Part shown: positions 1 to 12,186 of the stretch, piece after piece
Layout of the letters: each line of letters begins with the position of its first letter
Position numbering within the stretch: position 1 is the stretch's first letter
Source of the DNA: Acanthacorydalis orientalis
Lineage: Eukaryota > Arthropoda > Insecta > Megaloptera > Corydalidae
Length of the DNA stretch: 64,000 bases
Direction: 5' to 3'
Assembly (NCBI GenBank): GCA_034766995.1
Contig: CM068323.1
Location: 22,952,346-23,016,345, forward strand
Notes under the pieces: generated by a model
The model's input: only the letters and a program-made list of their open reading frames with translations
The model's database searches: none
Told to the model about the DNA's origin: nothing
Position numbers and translations under genes: made by a program

Positions 1-183
1 CTTTTCATACCTAACAAGTATGAAAACAATGATAAACTGGAATATTTGTCTCATCAAAAAGTTTCGTAAGCACATCACAGGCGTAAAATAAAGTCAAGAT
101 ACGAAAGTGGAGCGGCAGCTGTCCTTGACATAGCTACATATTCGATGATAAAACTTAAGGATATGACTTGAATTGAAGTATTG

Positions 184-186
<3 letters not shown>

Positions 187-218
<32 letters not shown>
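187..218. repeat. (TA)n microsatellite
   Basis: Uninterrupted TA run of about 32 bp. Confidence 0.95.
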
Positions 219-223
<5 letters not shown>

Positions 224-993
224 TAATTTCATTTTTCATATAACTCATATTGTAAATGAAATTTTAGAAACGAAATTAAAATATTGTCGTTAATTTTTTT
301 GCAAACTGGGATAAAAGCGTTAATAAAATCCTACTGTGAGAATGTATTTAAAAAAGAAACATCTAAGGTACAATGCACTGAAAAAGTTTAAAATAGTTTC
401 AGCTCAATTCAAGTTGTTACGTCTCTTCAAGATGTATATTTCAATGTGCTGCACCAATTGCTTTGTGACATTTATTAGAAATGTCGTCGACAATCTCTTG
501 GAATAAATATTATTTTGAATAGAAAAGACTAAGAGTTTTACATGTATAAATTTATTATAGAGCTAATGTTGCAAATGATAAAGTTTATATATTTTAAAAA
601 AAAAATAGAAGGAACGAGGAATGTTATATCTGTAAAAATATGACAACTATTAATTCATCAAAACTTATTTAATTAATTTATCAAACTATGAATAAATTAT
701 TACCAACATTTATAAGTCAAGATAATATGAAATGAAAAATAAAAATCTAATAGAAACACATTAAAAAAATATAAGTCCATATATAAATAAATAAATATTG
801 GAAATATGTGAAACTCATGTGTAAATAATTATTAATTGAAACAGGAAACATTATACATATTACAATGCTTTTATAACGTTTTAATATTTAATAAGTAAAA
901 TCTTGCTGCAGTCAAATGATTATTCATATTTCGTATTTTTCTTGTATGCTTATTTTAAATTTCATTCTATGATGCCATACATACACACAAAGT

Positions 994-1014
994 TATATAT
1001 ATATATATATATAG

Positions 1015-1062
<48 letters not shown>
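994..1062. repeat. (TA)n microsatellite, interrupted
   Basis: Two TA runs separated by a GT at about 1014. The opposite-strand frame through it encodes an Ile-Tyr run, which is an artefact of the repeat. Confidence 0.95.
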
Positions 1063-1064
<2 letters not shown>

Positions 1065-2299
1065 AAAACATTAAAAAAAATATGAAGATGTATTTGATAA
1101 AAAAATTCAACATGAGACAAATTCCATCTGACAACAAACTGAAATAAAGAAAAATACATTGTATTAGATTTTTCTAAATAATGAGATAACCTTTTCCCTA
1201 TACACAAAATTATCCTTGTGGTTAAAACTGCGTAAAACGTACATTTGTATTACGTTAATTCAGTAGTAGAAAATCCGAGCGATCAGTACAAGCCTTGTGC
1301 GCAGATTGCGCATTATCCTTATTTACTGAACTGTGGCAGCAGAAAATGGAGAAAAACACAGAAAAATACAGTCATAACTATTTCAAATGTAGTACTGGAA
1401 TTTAGACGAAATATCCATTCGTGGAATTGAACTGATATAATTTGTAAATAAGAAAGTGATTAAGTATATTTACAAGTAGTTGGAGTTAGTTAGTTTATAG
1501 ATATTTGGAATCATGTATGTAATTTTCATACTGAAATTTTGATGAGCATGTGTATTGATTTATGTATAGAAATAATTTATATGTTTGGAAAATTGAGTTT
1601 AATTTCAATCAAGAATATATAGCGTAACTAAAATAAAAAAGACACATTTCAATATAAATATTTTAATATTGTTTGTTGACAGTTAAAATGTTATTTACTG
1701 TCTGAACAATGGAAGCAATATGAGTTCTGTAGATATTTTTTTCTATAAACTATTTTTAATAGATTTTCTCTGTCCTTTAAGATAACTTAAGGTAATTCCA
1801 TCTATTTAGATATCTTTGTATAAATAAAATAATCTTAGCGAAAAACAAAACGAAAACTAATCAATCTGTCAATATATTTTTCTGTTTAGAAAAGAATATA
1901 TCACTGTTTCTTTTTCCAACCACGTTTTTCACTTCATTTTGACAAAGTTCTGTTCATAGAAAAATACAAATACGAGAACACGGTATTTTTAAGAATACTA
2001 AAACATTGATCTAACTTCCTGTAATAATAAATATAATATATTCAGTACGAGCAGCAAGATTCTTATTCGTTGCTTGTCACATACTGTAAATACGTTTCGG
2101 TAGCAGATTTGTGTTTGCTGTTTTGTCGAAGCTTCACGAAAGCTCTCAGCCGATGTTTTTATTACAATATCCGTTATGTAAGTTGATCTATTTTCTATTT
2201 ACTTATTTTGTCACGTTCGGGAAGATATTTAGAAAGAGTAGACTCTGATATAGTATCATAACTGAGTTATCGTTTATATAAGGAAATTTTCATTACAAC

Positions 2300-2320
2300 A
2301 TATATATATATATATATATT
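2300..2320. repeat. (TA)n microsatellite, short
   Basis: Pure TA run of about 20 bp. Confidence 0.9.
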
Positions 2321-2589
2321 CACATTTTTTCATTTATTCGCATAGAAACTCAGTTGATGCGAAATGATTTAAAATTTAGATATAAGGCTGAAACGTTTTT
2401 TTATACAATTTTTATTAAAAAATATTAATTATGAATTTTATCAGATATTTGTGAGTAATTGGTAGACTTAACAAAATAATAATTTATAAGAATTTAATGA
2501 AATAGCGATAAAGAATTAAGAAATACTTTTATTAAAGTTAATTTTTCATTCATTCTACGAATAAATACTTTTTCTAGGAAAAAAATAGT

Positions 2590-2668
2590 ATTTGAACAAT
2601 GATCATTTTAATTATTCCTTATACATATTTCGATGGTGATACTATCATTTTTTGAGCACTATCGTACA
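2590..2668 (+). repeat. Dispersed repeat family, copy D
   Basis: Shares with copy A (14963-15100) the segment CATATTTCGATGG, an ATCATT block and a GAGC.CT block in the same order and spacing. It starts with ATGATCATTTTAATTATT, matching the core of the other copies. No open frame. The family is unnamed here. Confidence 0.5.
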
Positions 2669-3223
2669 GAAATATTTGAAATACAGTTCTTGTGAAGTGA
2701 GTATAAGTCAGTCACAAAAAACAACTATGAAACTTGAGTAACATAATATATTCTTCAGTTTGAGGGAGCTTTAAAAATATAAGCAAATCAGATTTTTACA
2801 GACCGAACGAAACACAAAGAAATAAAATAAGTATAAATATACAAAATACATTTCTAACTATATTTCTTTGTTTCAAAACTAATATTAATAATACATAAAA
2901 TATTTACAAACTATAACTAAAAAAATATTGATAAAAAAGCTTGTAAATATATCTTATCTTCGAGAATATGTGTATATACCTCTAGCTCTACCGAAAACAA
3001 AAACATTTTCGATAGATTCTTGTAAAAACATTGTAGTATTATGTTGTTCGTACTGTTTATACTCAAGCGTTCAACTATACCTGCGTGAACAACATTTTAA
3101 AAGTAGAGATAGTCTACTATATCGATGTAATAAAAGCATGTCCCTCCAGTGGGATAAAAGCTACTCTGTAATATAACTCCACAGAGATAAAACTTTCAAG
3201 CTAGATGTACATTCTATTTGCGC

Positions 3224-3227
<4 letters not shown>

Positions 3228-3259
<32 letters not shown>
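3228..3259. repeat. (TA)n microsatellite
   Basis: Pure TA run of about 32 bp, followed by ACATATGTTTGTGT. Confidence 0.95.
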
Positions 3260-3264
<5 letters not shown>

Positions 3265-3597
3265 GTTTGTGTATAAAAGATTTGAAAACGTATTCTTTTT
3301 ATTTATTTAGTATAAATAATGAATCAGACATATGTATAATCGTACATAACATTTTATTTATTAATAAAGAAACGTTACGTACGTACAATGTAAAATTTTG
3401 ATTATAAATAAATAATAATCTAAAAAGTCTAGTGTTGTATAATAAATCCATTTTTTTGTAAATTTAATTTATATTTTTAATAAAAATATTTGATTTATGA
3501 ACCTCTATCTTACAAATACAAGCCAGGTGTGAGGAAAAAGTTGGAAAATTTATGAAAAAAAAATTAATAGGATTTTCAAACTTAAAGATAATATGAA

Positions 3598-3599
<2 letters not shown>

Positions 3600-3641
<42 letters not shown>
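3600..3641. repeat. (TA)n microsatellite
   Basis: Pure TA run of about 42 bp, followed by a degenerate TTATATACATATATG tail. Confidence 0.95.
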
Positions 3642-3647
<6 letters not shown>

Positions 3648-4051
3648 CATATATGCTTAACTAAATGTTTCTAAAAAGAAACTCATTGAATATTTGGTAT
3701 AAATTTATTCGGTTAGAAATACCTCGAGCAAATTGCAGATAAAGCATCTCTTCAATGTGTAATATATATATTCTTTACCTGATTATTGTAGTGATACCAA
3801 CGTACCGTTAATTTATAGCCGCAAGTTACACATGATACACGATATCGTTTTCTCTTTCGTACAACGTAAGTGTAATTAGACATGAAAAGATTATTTTTAA
3901 TACTATATTACGATAAAGTAATTCTTCGTGGCTGAAATAACTGGCGCTTTGTCGAAAATTTCACACTAATCGTATTAAACGTGGGTCAGGAAACACGAAA
4001 TCATATAATAATATTACAGCTCATTGTCTGATAAACGTTTCAATTCTAAAC

Positions 4052-4054
<3 letters not shown>

Positions 4055-4106
<52 letters not shown>
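4055..4106. repeat. (TA)n microsatellite
   Basis: Pure TA run of about 52 bp, preceded by CGTG. Confidence 0.95.
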
Positions 4107-4108
<2 letters not shown>

Positions 4109-5776
4109 TTGATAAGTATATCGTCTTTTAACAGAACGTATTATATATTTTATTAAACATCTTTTGTATTCTTTATCATTGATAACAAATTTATCTTAAT
4201 TTTATTTAAAATAATCTCATAATATATTTAATACTTTAGAAAGAATATGTTTGTTTCTATTTAATCATGTATTTTTTTTCTTAAATTATTCTATTAATAT
4301 TAAAATAGATAATGCTTTCACGACACTATTTTTAGAATTGAGACTCGAATGGTTCATCAGAATGTAGTTCTGGCACTGAGACTAGAAAAATGTCTTATTT
4401 TCAAAACAAATTTATACAAACAATACTTTATATAAATAATAATGAAAATAAATGACAATCCTTTAGAGGCATATTTTTGTTTGCATTAAGTTTCTCTAAT
4501 TAAGGTTCAGCAGTAATTTTGTAATATTCAAAGACTCCATTTAATTTAATACCTTTTTGCTTGCAAGAAATATTTTGATGAAATCTCTTTCTGTAATCAT
4601 CATTTATGTCATCGATGTTTCGAAAAATATTTTAAGAATTTAATTACCTATTTAAAATAAGTTATAGAAAATAATAAGAAAAATATTTTATATGCTTTGT
4701 CACTAATTAAAAAATTTAATAAAATAAAACATGAAAAGAATAAGACTGAAATATCACATCTCGATTTTATGTTTAACTTTTTATGTAGACTTTCAAGTGT
4801 GATAACGATTTAATAAAACCAAGACCTTTATTTGAATATGTGTGAATTGAATAAAAATTAGTAAGTGAACGTGAATCTTGACTAGAATTTCGTGCTTCTA
4901 ACTTGTACTCAATGTTTTGTACTCAATTCTGCTAATAACATTCCCCTTTATTAATTTTTCATTTAAATGAGTATTAATTTCAACAAATACTGTTCATTTT
5001 TAAAAGAGTTAAGATAAATATAAAATTTTGTACTGAAAAAATCACCTAATAAAGACAAATGACAAGTTCAAGCTTATTATGTATATTTATAAGGAATTAC
5101 TATACTTCATCGGTTAAAATAAAAGAAATCATTAATATAAATTCAATAAGAAAATGTCTTCATGATTGATATAAAAAGTGATCCGCTTGATTTCAAATCG
5201 GTTTATCTTTTTGTAGAGAATCCTATCACACATGTATACTAGAGAATTTACGATAACTACTTTTTCTTACGATTTACATATTTTTGTAATTTATCCACCC
5301 AGAAGGGCTCTACTCTCAATGATGAAATTACTCATGTAAGCACAACATGGATTTTTCTACATTTATTTCATTTTGTAAATAGTTTTTATAGCAAACTTCT
5401 GAGTATACAATTAATGTACATTTTCATATAATTTACTTACAGATCGTTTGCTTTTCAGATATCGAGACTATTCCATTAGTAATTTAAATAGATAATTTGT
5501 CTTCTACGAAATGAAATATTTTTCTCTTTTTTGTAGAACCCTTTTCGTGAAATATTTATAGAAATATATCGTCACTGTAATTGTTTGTGTTTTGTGAAAA
5601 ATATAAACTTTTGTTTTAATATTTAATTGAGTTCAGTTTTAAAAAATTACATTGTCTTTAATTGTATCAAATCCCTGTCCATGAAAATGTAATTAAAAAT
5701 TTATTTAAGTAAATACTCACAATACATGTTAAATGTTTGAAACATTATTTTACTTTCAGAAAAACTTACAAAAAAA

Positions 5777-5781
<5 letters not shown>

Positions 5782-5809
<28 letters not shown>
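5782..5809. repeat. (TA)n microsatellite
   Basis: Pure TA run of about 28 bp. Confidence 0.9.
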
Positions 5810-6260
5810 CGTACAAAAAACTCTCTGTATTATTCATGACTAACATTTTTTGTACCGAAAACAGTTCGCTGAAAATGAATTATTTTCATATTTGACGTGT
5901 CGGACTTAAAAATGAGCGTTACGACTTATTAGTATTTGATTGATGAACGTTTAACAGTCACCACGATTTTTTTGTTATGTTAAATGTGTTTATAGCCGGC
6001 AGTGTTTGTTACGGGAAGACCCTTTTTTTTACGAGAAATCAATAAGTTTAGTAAGTGATAGCCTTTTTTGCGATAAAACAGTCAACTTTATGAAATGTAT
6101 TGTTGTTTTTAACAAATTGAAACAATCGAAAAATTCTATAATGAGCTTAAAATATAAACAGGCGTTTCAAATCATTAATATACTAATTTTGATTCAAAAT
6201 AATTTTTCATTATTGAATAAAATATTGAAAATATTATTTGATTAAATTGTGACTAATTTT

Positions 6261-6316
6261 CTCTCTCTCTTTCTCTCTTTATATATAACATGTATATATG
6301 TATATATATATATATA
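6261..6316. repeat. Compound (CT)n(TA)n microsatellite
   Basis: A CT run with a few TTT interruptions passes through CTTTATATA into an imperfect TA run. Confidence 0.9.
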
Positions 6317-6569
6317 AAAGAATACGAATAGAATAATAAAAACATCCCCTTTTCAATTTACTTATTGACCAAAAAACACCTCTATTCTCATAGCGAAGAT
6401 ACAAAACAAGAAACTAGGAAAATATATTGTGAACTGTTACTTTCATATAGATAATAAAAGGTTAACGATTAGAATGCCACTAAATTAACTTATTAGCTAC
6501 TTGGCTTTACACTGAATTTTTCTTTAAAAATTTTAATCTATAAAAATTCATATGATATTATATTTGTAC

Positions 6570-6574
<5 letters not shown>

Positions 6575-6616
<42 letters not shown>
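6575..6616. repeat. (TA)n microsatellite
   Basis: Pure TA run of about 42 bp, preceded by TACATATG. Confidence 0.95.
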
Positions 6617-6617
<1 letters not shown>

Positions 6618-6862
6618 TAACATTATCTCTATCTAAGAAATGTAAAACTTTGGTGAACTGATAATTTAGCAACATTGAACTTTCAGCCGGGATGCGAAAG
6701 ATGAAGACACTTACAGAGGGTCTGCTTATCATATTATCAATAATAGTCTGTACGGCGTCTTTGACATTAGTTCTAACGGTAGTTCAGTTCCGCTGCTAGA
6801 GCATCTTGAAGGTAGATAGCTATAGCTCTCAGGACTGGATTAAAATTGTGAAATTGTTGAAT

Positions 6863-6891
6863 TATATATATATATATATATATATATATTT

Positions 6892-6937
<46 letters not shown>
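6863..6937. repeat. Compound (TA)n(CA)n(TA)n microsatellite
   Basis: A TA run of about 27 bp, a CA run of about 15 bp, then a TA run of about 30 bp. Confidence 0.95.
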
Positions 6938-6939
<2 letters not shown>

Positions 6940-7459
6940 CAAAATGCTAAATACTATTTTTCAATCTCTTATTTACATAAATAATTTATATGAAAGACTA
7001 TTAAGAGACTCGTAAAAAAATTCAGTAAAAGATTAAATGCCTATAATATAAATGCTGTTTAGTACAAAAGTTTGTTTTTCTTATTCTTGAAATGATAAAT
7101 TTTTTTTATTACAAATATTAACTTTCTGTTTCTTTAGAATATCCATATTCTATTGTTCATTTAATTTATTTATTTTATGTTTTTCCGATGTTTTTAAATA
7201 AATAGTTATTAAATGAAACTTTCAAAATTGATTATAAATAAATTCAGTTACCATTTGAATATTGTTCTTGACATAAAAGACAATCGTCGTTCATGTATGT
7301 GCATGTTAAAAAAATATGTAAGATATAAATTTTATAACGTGCGTAGTACGTGTGCTTTTTATACGAATATAAAAAAATAATTACATTTTTATAATAAAAA
7401 GTGTATAATTTTTCTTTTTTTTACAGACAAATACATACACACTTATAAAAGATTCAGTG

Positions 7460-7484
7460 TATATATATATATATATATATATAT
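7460..7484. repeat. (TA)n microsatellite
   Basis: Pure TA run of about 25 bp. Confidence 0.9.
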
Positions 7485-7856
7485 TATCCTTAAATGTCCT
7501 CAGAAAGAAGATACACCGCAATGTAAACGATAAAAGTTTTATGTATAATTAATTTTGTGAAATTTTCAGAAGTTTTAAATGTATTAAATTTTGTGAGAAA
7601 TTTCACACTGGATGATTTCGTTTCGCCAGTGTTCGCACTTAATAAATTAAATTGATTTTTGAAGCTGAATGAATCATTTCCTCTGAAAATATGAACAAGT
7701 GAGATATGCGCGCACGGCGATTGAATTGGATATTAGAATGTCTTTGCTCTTTTCCATATCCTCCATTTTCAATCTACATTTCCTCTGCCAACGTTTATGT
7801 GACAGTTTCATGTTCAGGCCAGTATTATAGATTATTGATTCGTTTCGAAATAGATT

Positions 7857-7876
7857 TATATATATATATATATATA
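7857..7876. repeat. (TA)n microsatellite, short
   Basis: Pure TA run of about 20 bp. Confidence 0.85.
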
Positions 7877-7979
7877 ACGAAATTGTTTATTAGATATATG
7901 ACAGTTACGTTTCTAGTTAATATATATATAAAATTTCTTTTAGAAAATTAATTAAAATTTAAATACAAAAATTAAAATA

Positions 7980-7981
<2 letters not shown>

Positions 7982-8018
<37 letters not shown>
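7982..8018. repeat. (TA)n microsatellite
   Basis: Pure TA run of about 37 bp. Confidence 0.95.
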
Positions 8019-8020
<2 letters not shown>

Positions 8021-8103
8021 CAATTTCAAGAAATTTCATTCTAGTTGTCTTTTAAATTATAATATCTTGTTGTGTTGTTTTCAACAATTATTATTGGTCT
8101 TGC

Positions 8104-8165
8104 CAAGGGGTGGGGAAACTTTTCATGTCAGAAGTCTGCATTTATTACTATTTAATTATCTTCGG
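8104..8165 (+). mobile_element. Possible hAT transposon terminal remnant
   Basis: CAAGGGGTGGGGAAACTTTT resembles the animal hAT terminal inverted repeat, which typically begins CAGGGGTGGGG and continues with a T-rich run. The following GTCTGCATTT resembles the usual continuation only loosely. No matching opposite end (AGTTTCCCCACCCC type) is seen downstream and there is no transposase frame, so this would be a truncated, decayed end. Chance similarity cannot be excluded. Confidence 0.35.
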
Positions 8166-8465
8166 AAATACAAATAACTGAAATGTTTTTATATATAATC
8201 AGTACACAACCATAAATGAAAAAAAGAATAATCATACTTTGATTGAAATCATTTCGAGTATTTGTAAAATATTTGAGAATAATTTCATAAAAGAGAAATT
8301 GTATTAATACGGACCTTCACTTAAAAGTATAAAGCTTTCTATAGAGACATCGACAAGACATCACTGTTCAACAAAGGCAATTCATACATTTATAATGAGT
8401 TAGTATATAGAATATTATCTTTTTTGGATCTAATTTTTAATAATATATATTTTCATGGACAATAA

Positions 8466-8471
8466 TATATG

Positions 8472-8518
<47 letters not shown>
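8466..8518. repeat. (TA)n microsatellite, interrupted
   Basis: TA runs of about 53 bp in total with two TG interruptions. Confidence 0.95.
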
Positions 8519-8522
<4 letters not shown>

Positions 8523-9089
8523 TAAAAGGTTTTGTTTTTGAAATACAATTAATTCACAATATTGTTAAATTTTAATAACAGCTTTCATATATATATATAA
8601 TCGAATTCAAAGGAAATTCAAGTATTGAAATATTTTAATAATTCTATCTTTTTGAATTCAACATTAATTATAATGATCAAAAAATCGTACATAAAGTAAT
8701 ACACAATGTCTATACTCATATTTTTAATAAAATTATTCTTTAATTGTTAATGTATGCTTTAACTCTGTCTTGTAGTTAATTATGTACAACCTTGATTGAA
8801 TATTTAAAAACGAGAATTAAAAAATATTTCTTAATACTTAGTAGAAGGTTCTAACATTTGAGATTAAAAATCATTATAAATAAGTTATTTAGATTATGAT
8901 AATTTATTTTAATTATCAATACAACTACACACTGATTCAAAAATAGAAGAATCGGATCTCTAATCGAATAAAAATATTTGATTAGTTTTATAAAACGTTT
9001 GAGGGAAAATAAATTCAAGTGAATAAATTACATTACATAAAAAAACAATTCAATTAAAATATGTGTCGAAAGGTTCTGAAATGCAGAAA

Positions 9090-9430
9090 AGAGTCAACAT
9101 GTAAAAGCAAATAACATCTCTAGGCCGAATAAGCCGTAGCAACGTACCATCGACGAACAGAAACGGAAATGGAAAATATTTACCGTTGAACGATGTCTCT
9201 CCACATTCGGTCGACAGTAAACCCTATACCGCGAAGAATATTTATATGCGCCAGGGGATGGATTGCGTTGCCCTGAACAGTGACCGCACATGCGATTAAA
9301 TATGTCTCTATCTCTCTACCTTTTCTACGGCGCGGATCTTCCAAAAGACCATCATTCGAAAGACGTTCGAATTTGAACGTTTCGCCTCGCAAACGAAAAC
9401 TTTCGAATGATTTATTATTCTACGCGTTGA
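9090..9430. other. CpG-rich island, candidate conserved non-coding element
   Basis: Markedly richer in G, C and CG steps than the flanks, with overlapping short frames on both strands and no codon-like bias to choose between them. It contains the nested inverted repeat at 9351-9411. Regulatory or structured-RNA function is inference only. Confidence 0.35.
9351..9411. repeat. Nested inverted repeat (12-bp outer stem)
   Basis: ATCATTCGAAAG at 9351-9362 is the exact reverse complement of CTTTCGAATGAT at 9400-9411. The 37-nt loop holds two smaller inverted pairs: ACGTTC (9363-9368) with GAACGT (9375-9380), and CGTTT (9378-9382) with AAACG (9391-9395). They could fold as a branched hairpin. Confidence 0.85.
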
Positions 9431-10019
9431 GATTTTTATACAGTGGATATATAGAAATGAAATAAATATTATTCAAGTCAACAACAGCGATCGATACGAA
9501 CTGTTACTCTACGAGGACAAATCGATAAACTTTGATTAGTTTTCGCGTACACTCTTATTTATTCTATAATCGTTTGAAAGTCGACTTTATAAACTCTTAT
9601 TCTTTTCTATTTGTCTTAAATATTTCAACACTAGATTAATCATATACATCTAACTTCAATATAAAAATAGATGTTAAAAAGAGTTATTATTCTTCAAAAC
9701 ACATTAAATATTTAAATTATTCACTAATATAATTTAATCTTAAAAAGTCGAGTAATAAAAAAATTCTGTTTATAAAGAATTTTCTCTCATATTTTTCAGA
9801 TAGAAAAATAATCTGATTTTAAAAAGTGTAGACAAGTTTTTTATACCCAAAGGTAAATGAATTCATCGAGTGAGAAATAATTATCTATTTAAAACTATTT
9901 TAATTTTTTACAACTATTTGAACGCTGAAAATATTAAATATAAATAATCAAATAAGGAATTTTAATATAAGTAATAACTATAGAAATGACAGTTTTTAAA
10001 GAAGTAATTATTAATGGAC

Positions 10020-10052
10020 ATCATTTGTAAACACGTTAGATTTACAAATGAT
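10020..10052. repeat. Perfect hairpin, 12-bp stem
   Basis: ATCATTTGTAAA (10020-10031) and TTTACAAATGAT (10041-10052) are exact reverse complements around a 9-nt loop CACGTTAGA. Confidence 0.85.
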
Positions 10053-10079
10053 ATTCATTGGTATTTTCAAACACTCTGT

Positions 10080-10097
10080 TTATATATATATATATAT
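10080..10097. repeat. (TA)n microsatellite, short
   Basis: Pure TA run of about 18 bp. Confidence 0.85.
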
Positions 10098-10443
10098 TTA
10101 AACATACCTCCATGTACTCTTACTTGAAACATCAAGTGTGAAAAATTACTTTATGATCGATTTTCTATACGATATTTTATTAAAAATTAAATTAGTAAGA
10201 TGTTTTTGTTATAACATAATTAGTTTAATAGCGGTTCCGTCTTTCTGTCTGCAAGAAATGCTTTTCTAATCGATAATATTTTAAAATATTAAATATACTT
10301 GACACCTTAACTACTCCCGGAATCAAGTTACATAACCACATGTTGAATACAAAATTAGCGAAATTTTAATCTAATGTTCAACGGTTCAATAGGTCTATTT
10401 GATTTAGTACCGCCTGTATGCCACTTGCGTCTGAAAATTAAAT

Positions 10444-10490
10444 TTAACCCTTTGCGTCGGGAAGTTTGCTAACTACTGAGCAACAGTGTA
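10444..10490 (+). mobile_element. Possible piggyBac-like terminal remnant
   Basis: TTAACCCTTTGCGTCGG has the TTAA target plus CCCTTTG start usual for piggyBac-family termini. A similar end lies at 60285, and both show a CACTGAG-type block about 20-30 bases in. No opposite end or transposase frame is visible, so it would be a solo or truncated end. Confidence 0.35.
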
Positions 10491-11279
10491 CACCAATATG
10501 AATGCATAAAGCGCTTTTGGAGATATTTCAGTATAATTAACTCAGAAGTTCTTGTGTCAGAAACACTTATAGTCCGTCGTCAAATCAACCATTATTAATT
10601 TAATGCAGGGGTTCGCGGTGTTCTTGATGTGGACAACACAATTGGCTCACGAATAATAATTCACTATAATGTTTCTGTACTCGATAAAGAGCATCGATGT
10701 ATTATGTTTATTAATTCCATAATTATTTAATTGATTTATCTGTGTGGTTCTGAATATGTTATATATTTGTTTAGGTCATGTAAGGAAAAATAACACAGCC
10801 GATCAGCGATATTGATAGTGTTCCCACAACCTTATATTTAAGAAAATAATATCAAAAGATATTCATAGATCTTACAAATCCTGTATACCTATCGTAGGAT
10901 TCAATAAATTTAATAAAAATATGAAATACATCGAGTGAAAAAATTGAAATAAATGGAGAATAACAGCTGATCTGCAGTAATAGAACAGTTTAAACAATGT
11001 AATTCATACACATTAATTAAAAATAGTAGATTCGATACATTCACTGATTTACTATGAAATAATTCAGTTTTTATACTGAAATTTAAATTGTAAAAGAGAA
11101 TTAGTAGAAATTATTAATTTCGGACAAAAGCTAATTACGAATCGCTACAAGTTCTTGAAATTTTTGTATCGAAAAATTTTATGTATAAATTCACACACAC
11201 ACACATATACACTCATATATGTATATTATTCATATTTAATTAAAAAAAATCAATGGTCTAGATGCATGCATTCCAATAG

Positions 11280-11495
11280 TTGGTTTGCCCGCAACACGAA
11301 TGAGGAAAAAATGCACCCTATTCACATATCCTAACTTTTTCATTTTCCACGATCGGTCAGCGTATTGTCAAACACGACAATGAACTTGTCAGATCTTCCG
11401 GTTCCGGTTCGTCCGGATGACAAGAATGCTGCGTTGCCGTTGTTTTCACAGTTTATCGCTTCATTACGTTTAACACACATTGACCATTGTTAGTA
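11280..11495. other. GC-richer island, candidate conserved non-coding element
   Basis: Contains CTTCCGGTTCCGGTTCGTCC, flanked by an imperfect inverted pair (TGTCAGATCTTCCGG and CCGGATGACA), then GCTGCGTTGCCGTTG. It stands out from the AT-rich flanks and no frame is credible. Function unknown. Confidence 0.3.
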
Positions 11496-12124
11496 AAGCA
11501 CTTGGATATTTTTTTGCTAGATATTTTTTCGTAAACACTCGATCGAAAAAGTGAATTAGTTTTTTTGACTACGTGTCATTTCAACACGTGACTGTTTTTT
11601 CAGAAGAGCGATTTGAATTTTAAAGAAAGGGGTCGGTCGTGGAACTGAATGTATGTTGAATGAATGATTGTTGATAAATGTCGATGTTGAATTTTCTACG
11701 AAGGATATTTTTTCATTAAATGCCTTCAGTTTATAAACAATATTTGTATGGTCTACTTTCTTCGAAAGTGTTTGAATAATGCAAAAATTATTTAAGTTTA
11801 TTATATGAAACATTTAGAGCCTACAAATCTTAATTGGTAATTTCACTCTTACAGTATAAATTTATTATTATGAATTAGTTTTGTTTATCATTTTTGATAC
11901 GGCCTAGTAAAATACTCTTCCCTTTGTAAACATGTAATGATGCCAACCACTATAGTAGAATGAAATGATGAATAATAAAACAGTTTCTTGTTTGTTTTCC
12001 ATGAATACTGCGGTTGTTTAATCTAATTGCTACATTGCAAGGACCGAAACACACAAAAACGCAGACGTAAATAAATAAATGAAGGGTTTTATGTATATAC
12101 ATAACCCACATTCACACACATACA

Positions 12125-12127
<3 letters not shown>

Positions 12128-12183
<56 letters not shown>
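12128..12183. repeat. (TA)n microsatellite
   Basis: Pure TA run of about 56 bp, preceded by ACACACATACATAC. Confidence 0.95.

Positions 12184-12186
<3 letters not shown>

Larger units (their letters stand above)
1..4000. other. AT-rich non-coding DNA with five TA arrays
   Basis: No coding region is recognised. The small open frames at 903-1085 and 962-1207 (opposite strand) run through the TA array near 1 kb. Those at 1245-1430 and 2928-3176 have no recognisable domain. Slightly GC-richer patches lie at about 1260-1330 (two TGCGCA words three bases apart), 2040-2165 and 3790-3990. Confidence 0.6.
4107..8100. other. AT-rich non-coding DNA
   Basis: Mostly unique AT-rich sequence with no gene. 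The 6006-6245 frame has no recognisable domain. The frames at 6538-6732, 6806-7015 and 7706-7951 cross TA arrays. A GC-richer patch at 7600-7840 holds words such as GCGCGCACGGCG but nothing codable. Confidence 0.6.
8166..12127. other. AT-rich non-coding DNA with two GC-richer islands
   Basis: Apart from the separately listed arrays, transposon-like end and islands, only AT-rich unique sequence is seen. A CA run sits at about 11192-11206. Open frames at 9094-9465 are overlapping frames inside a CpG-rich island on both strands. The 11556-11813 minus frame has no recognisable domain. Confidence 0.6.

Noticed and set aside
903..1207. Open frames on both strands across the TA array
   Set aside because: TA repeats have no stops in the TAT/ATA phase, so frames are extended artificially. 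The same applies to 6538-7015, 12079-12264, 17811-18056, 20040-20231, 30195-30401, 32313-32543, 43431-43652 and 59440-59628.
10600..10640. CAGGGGTTCGCGGTG as a second hAT end
   Set aside because: Only the first nine or so bases fit; the continuation does not, and no partner end is visible.
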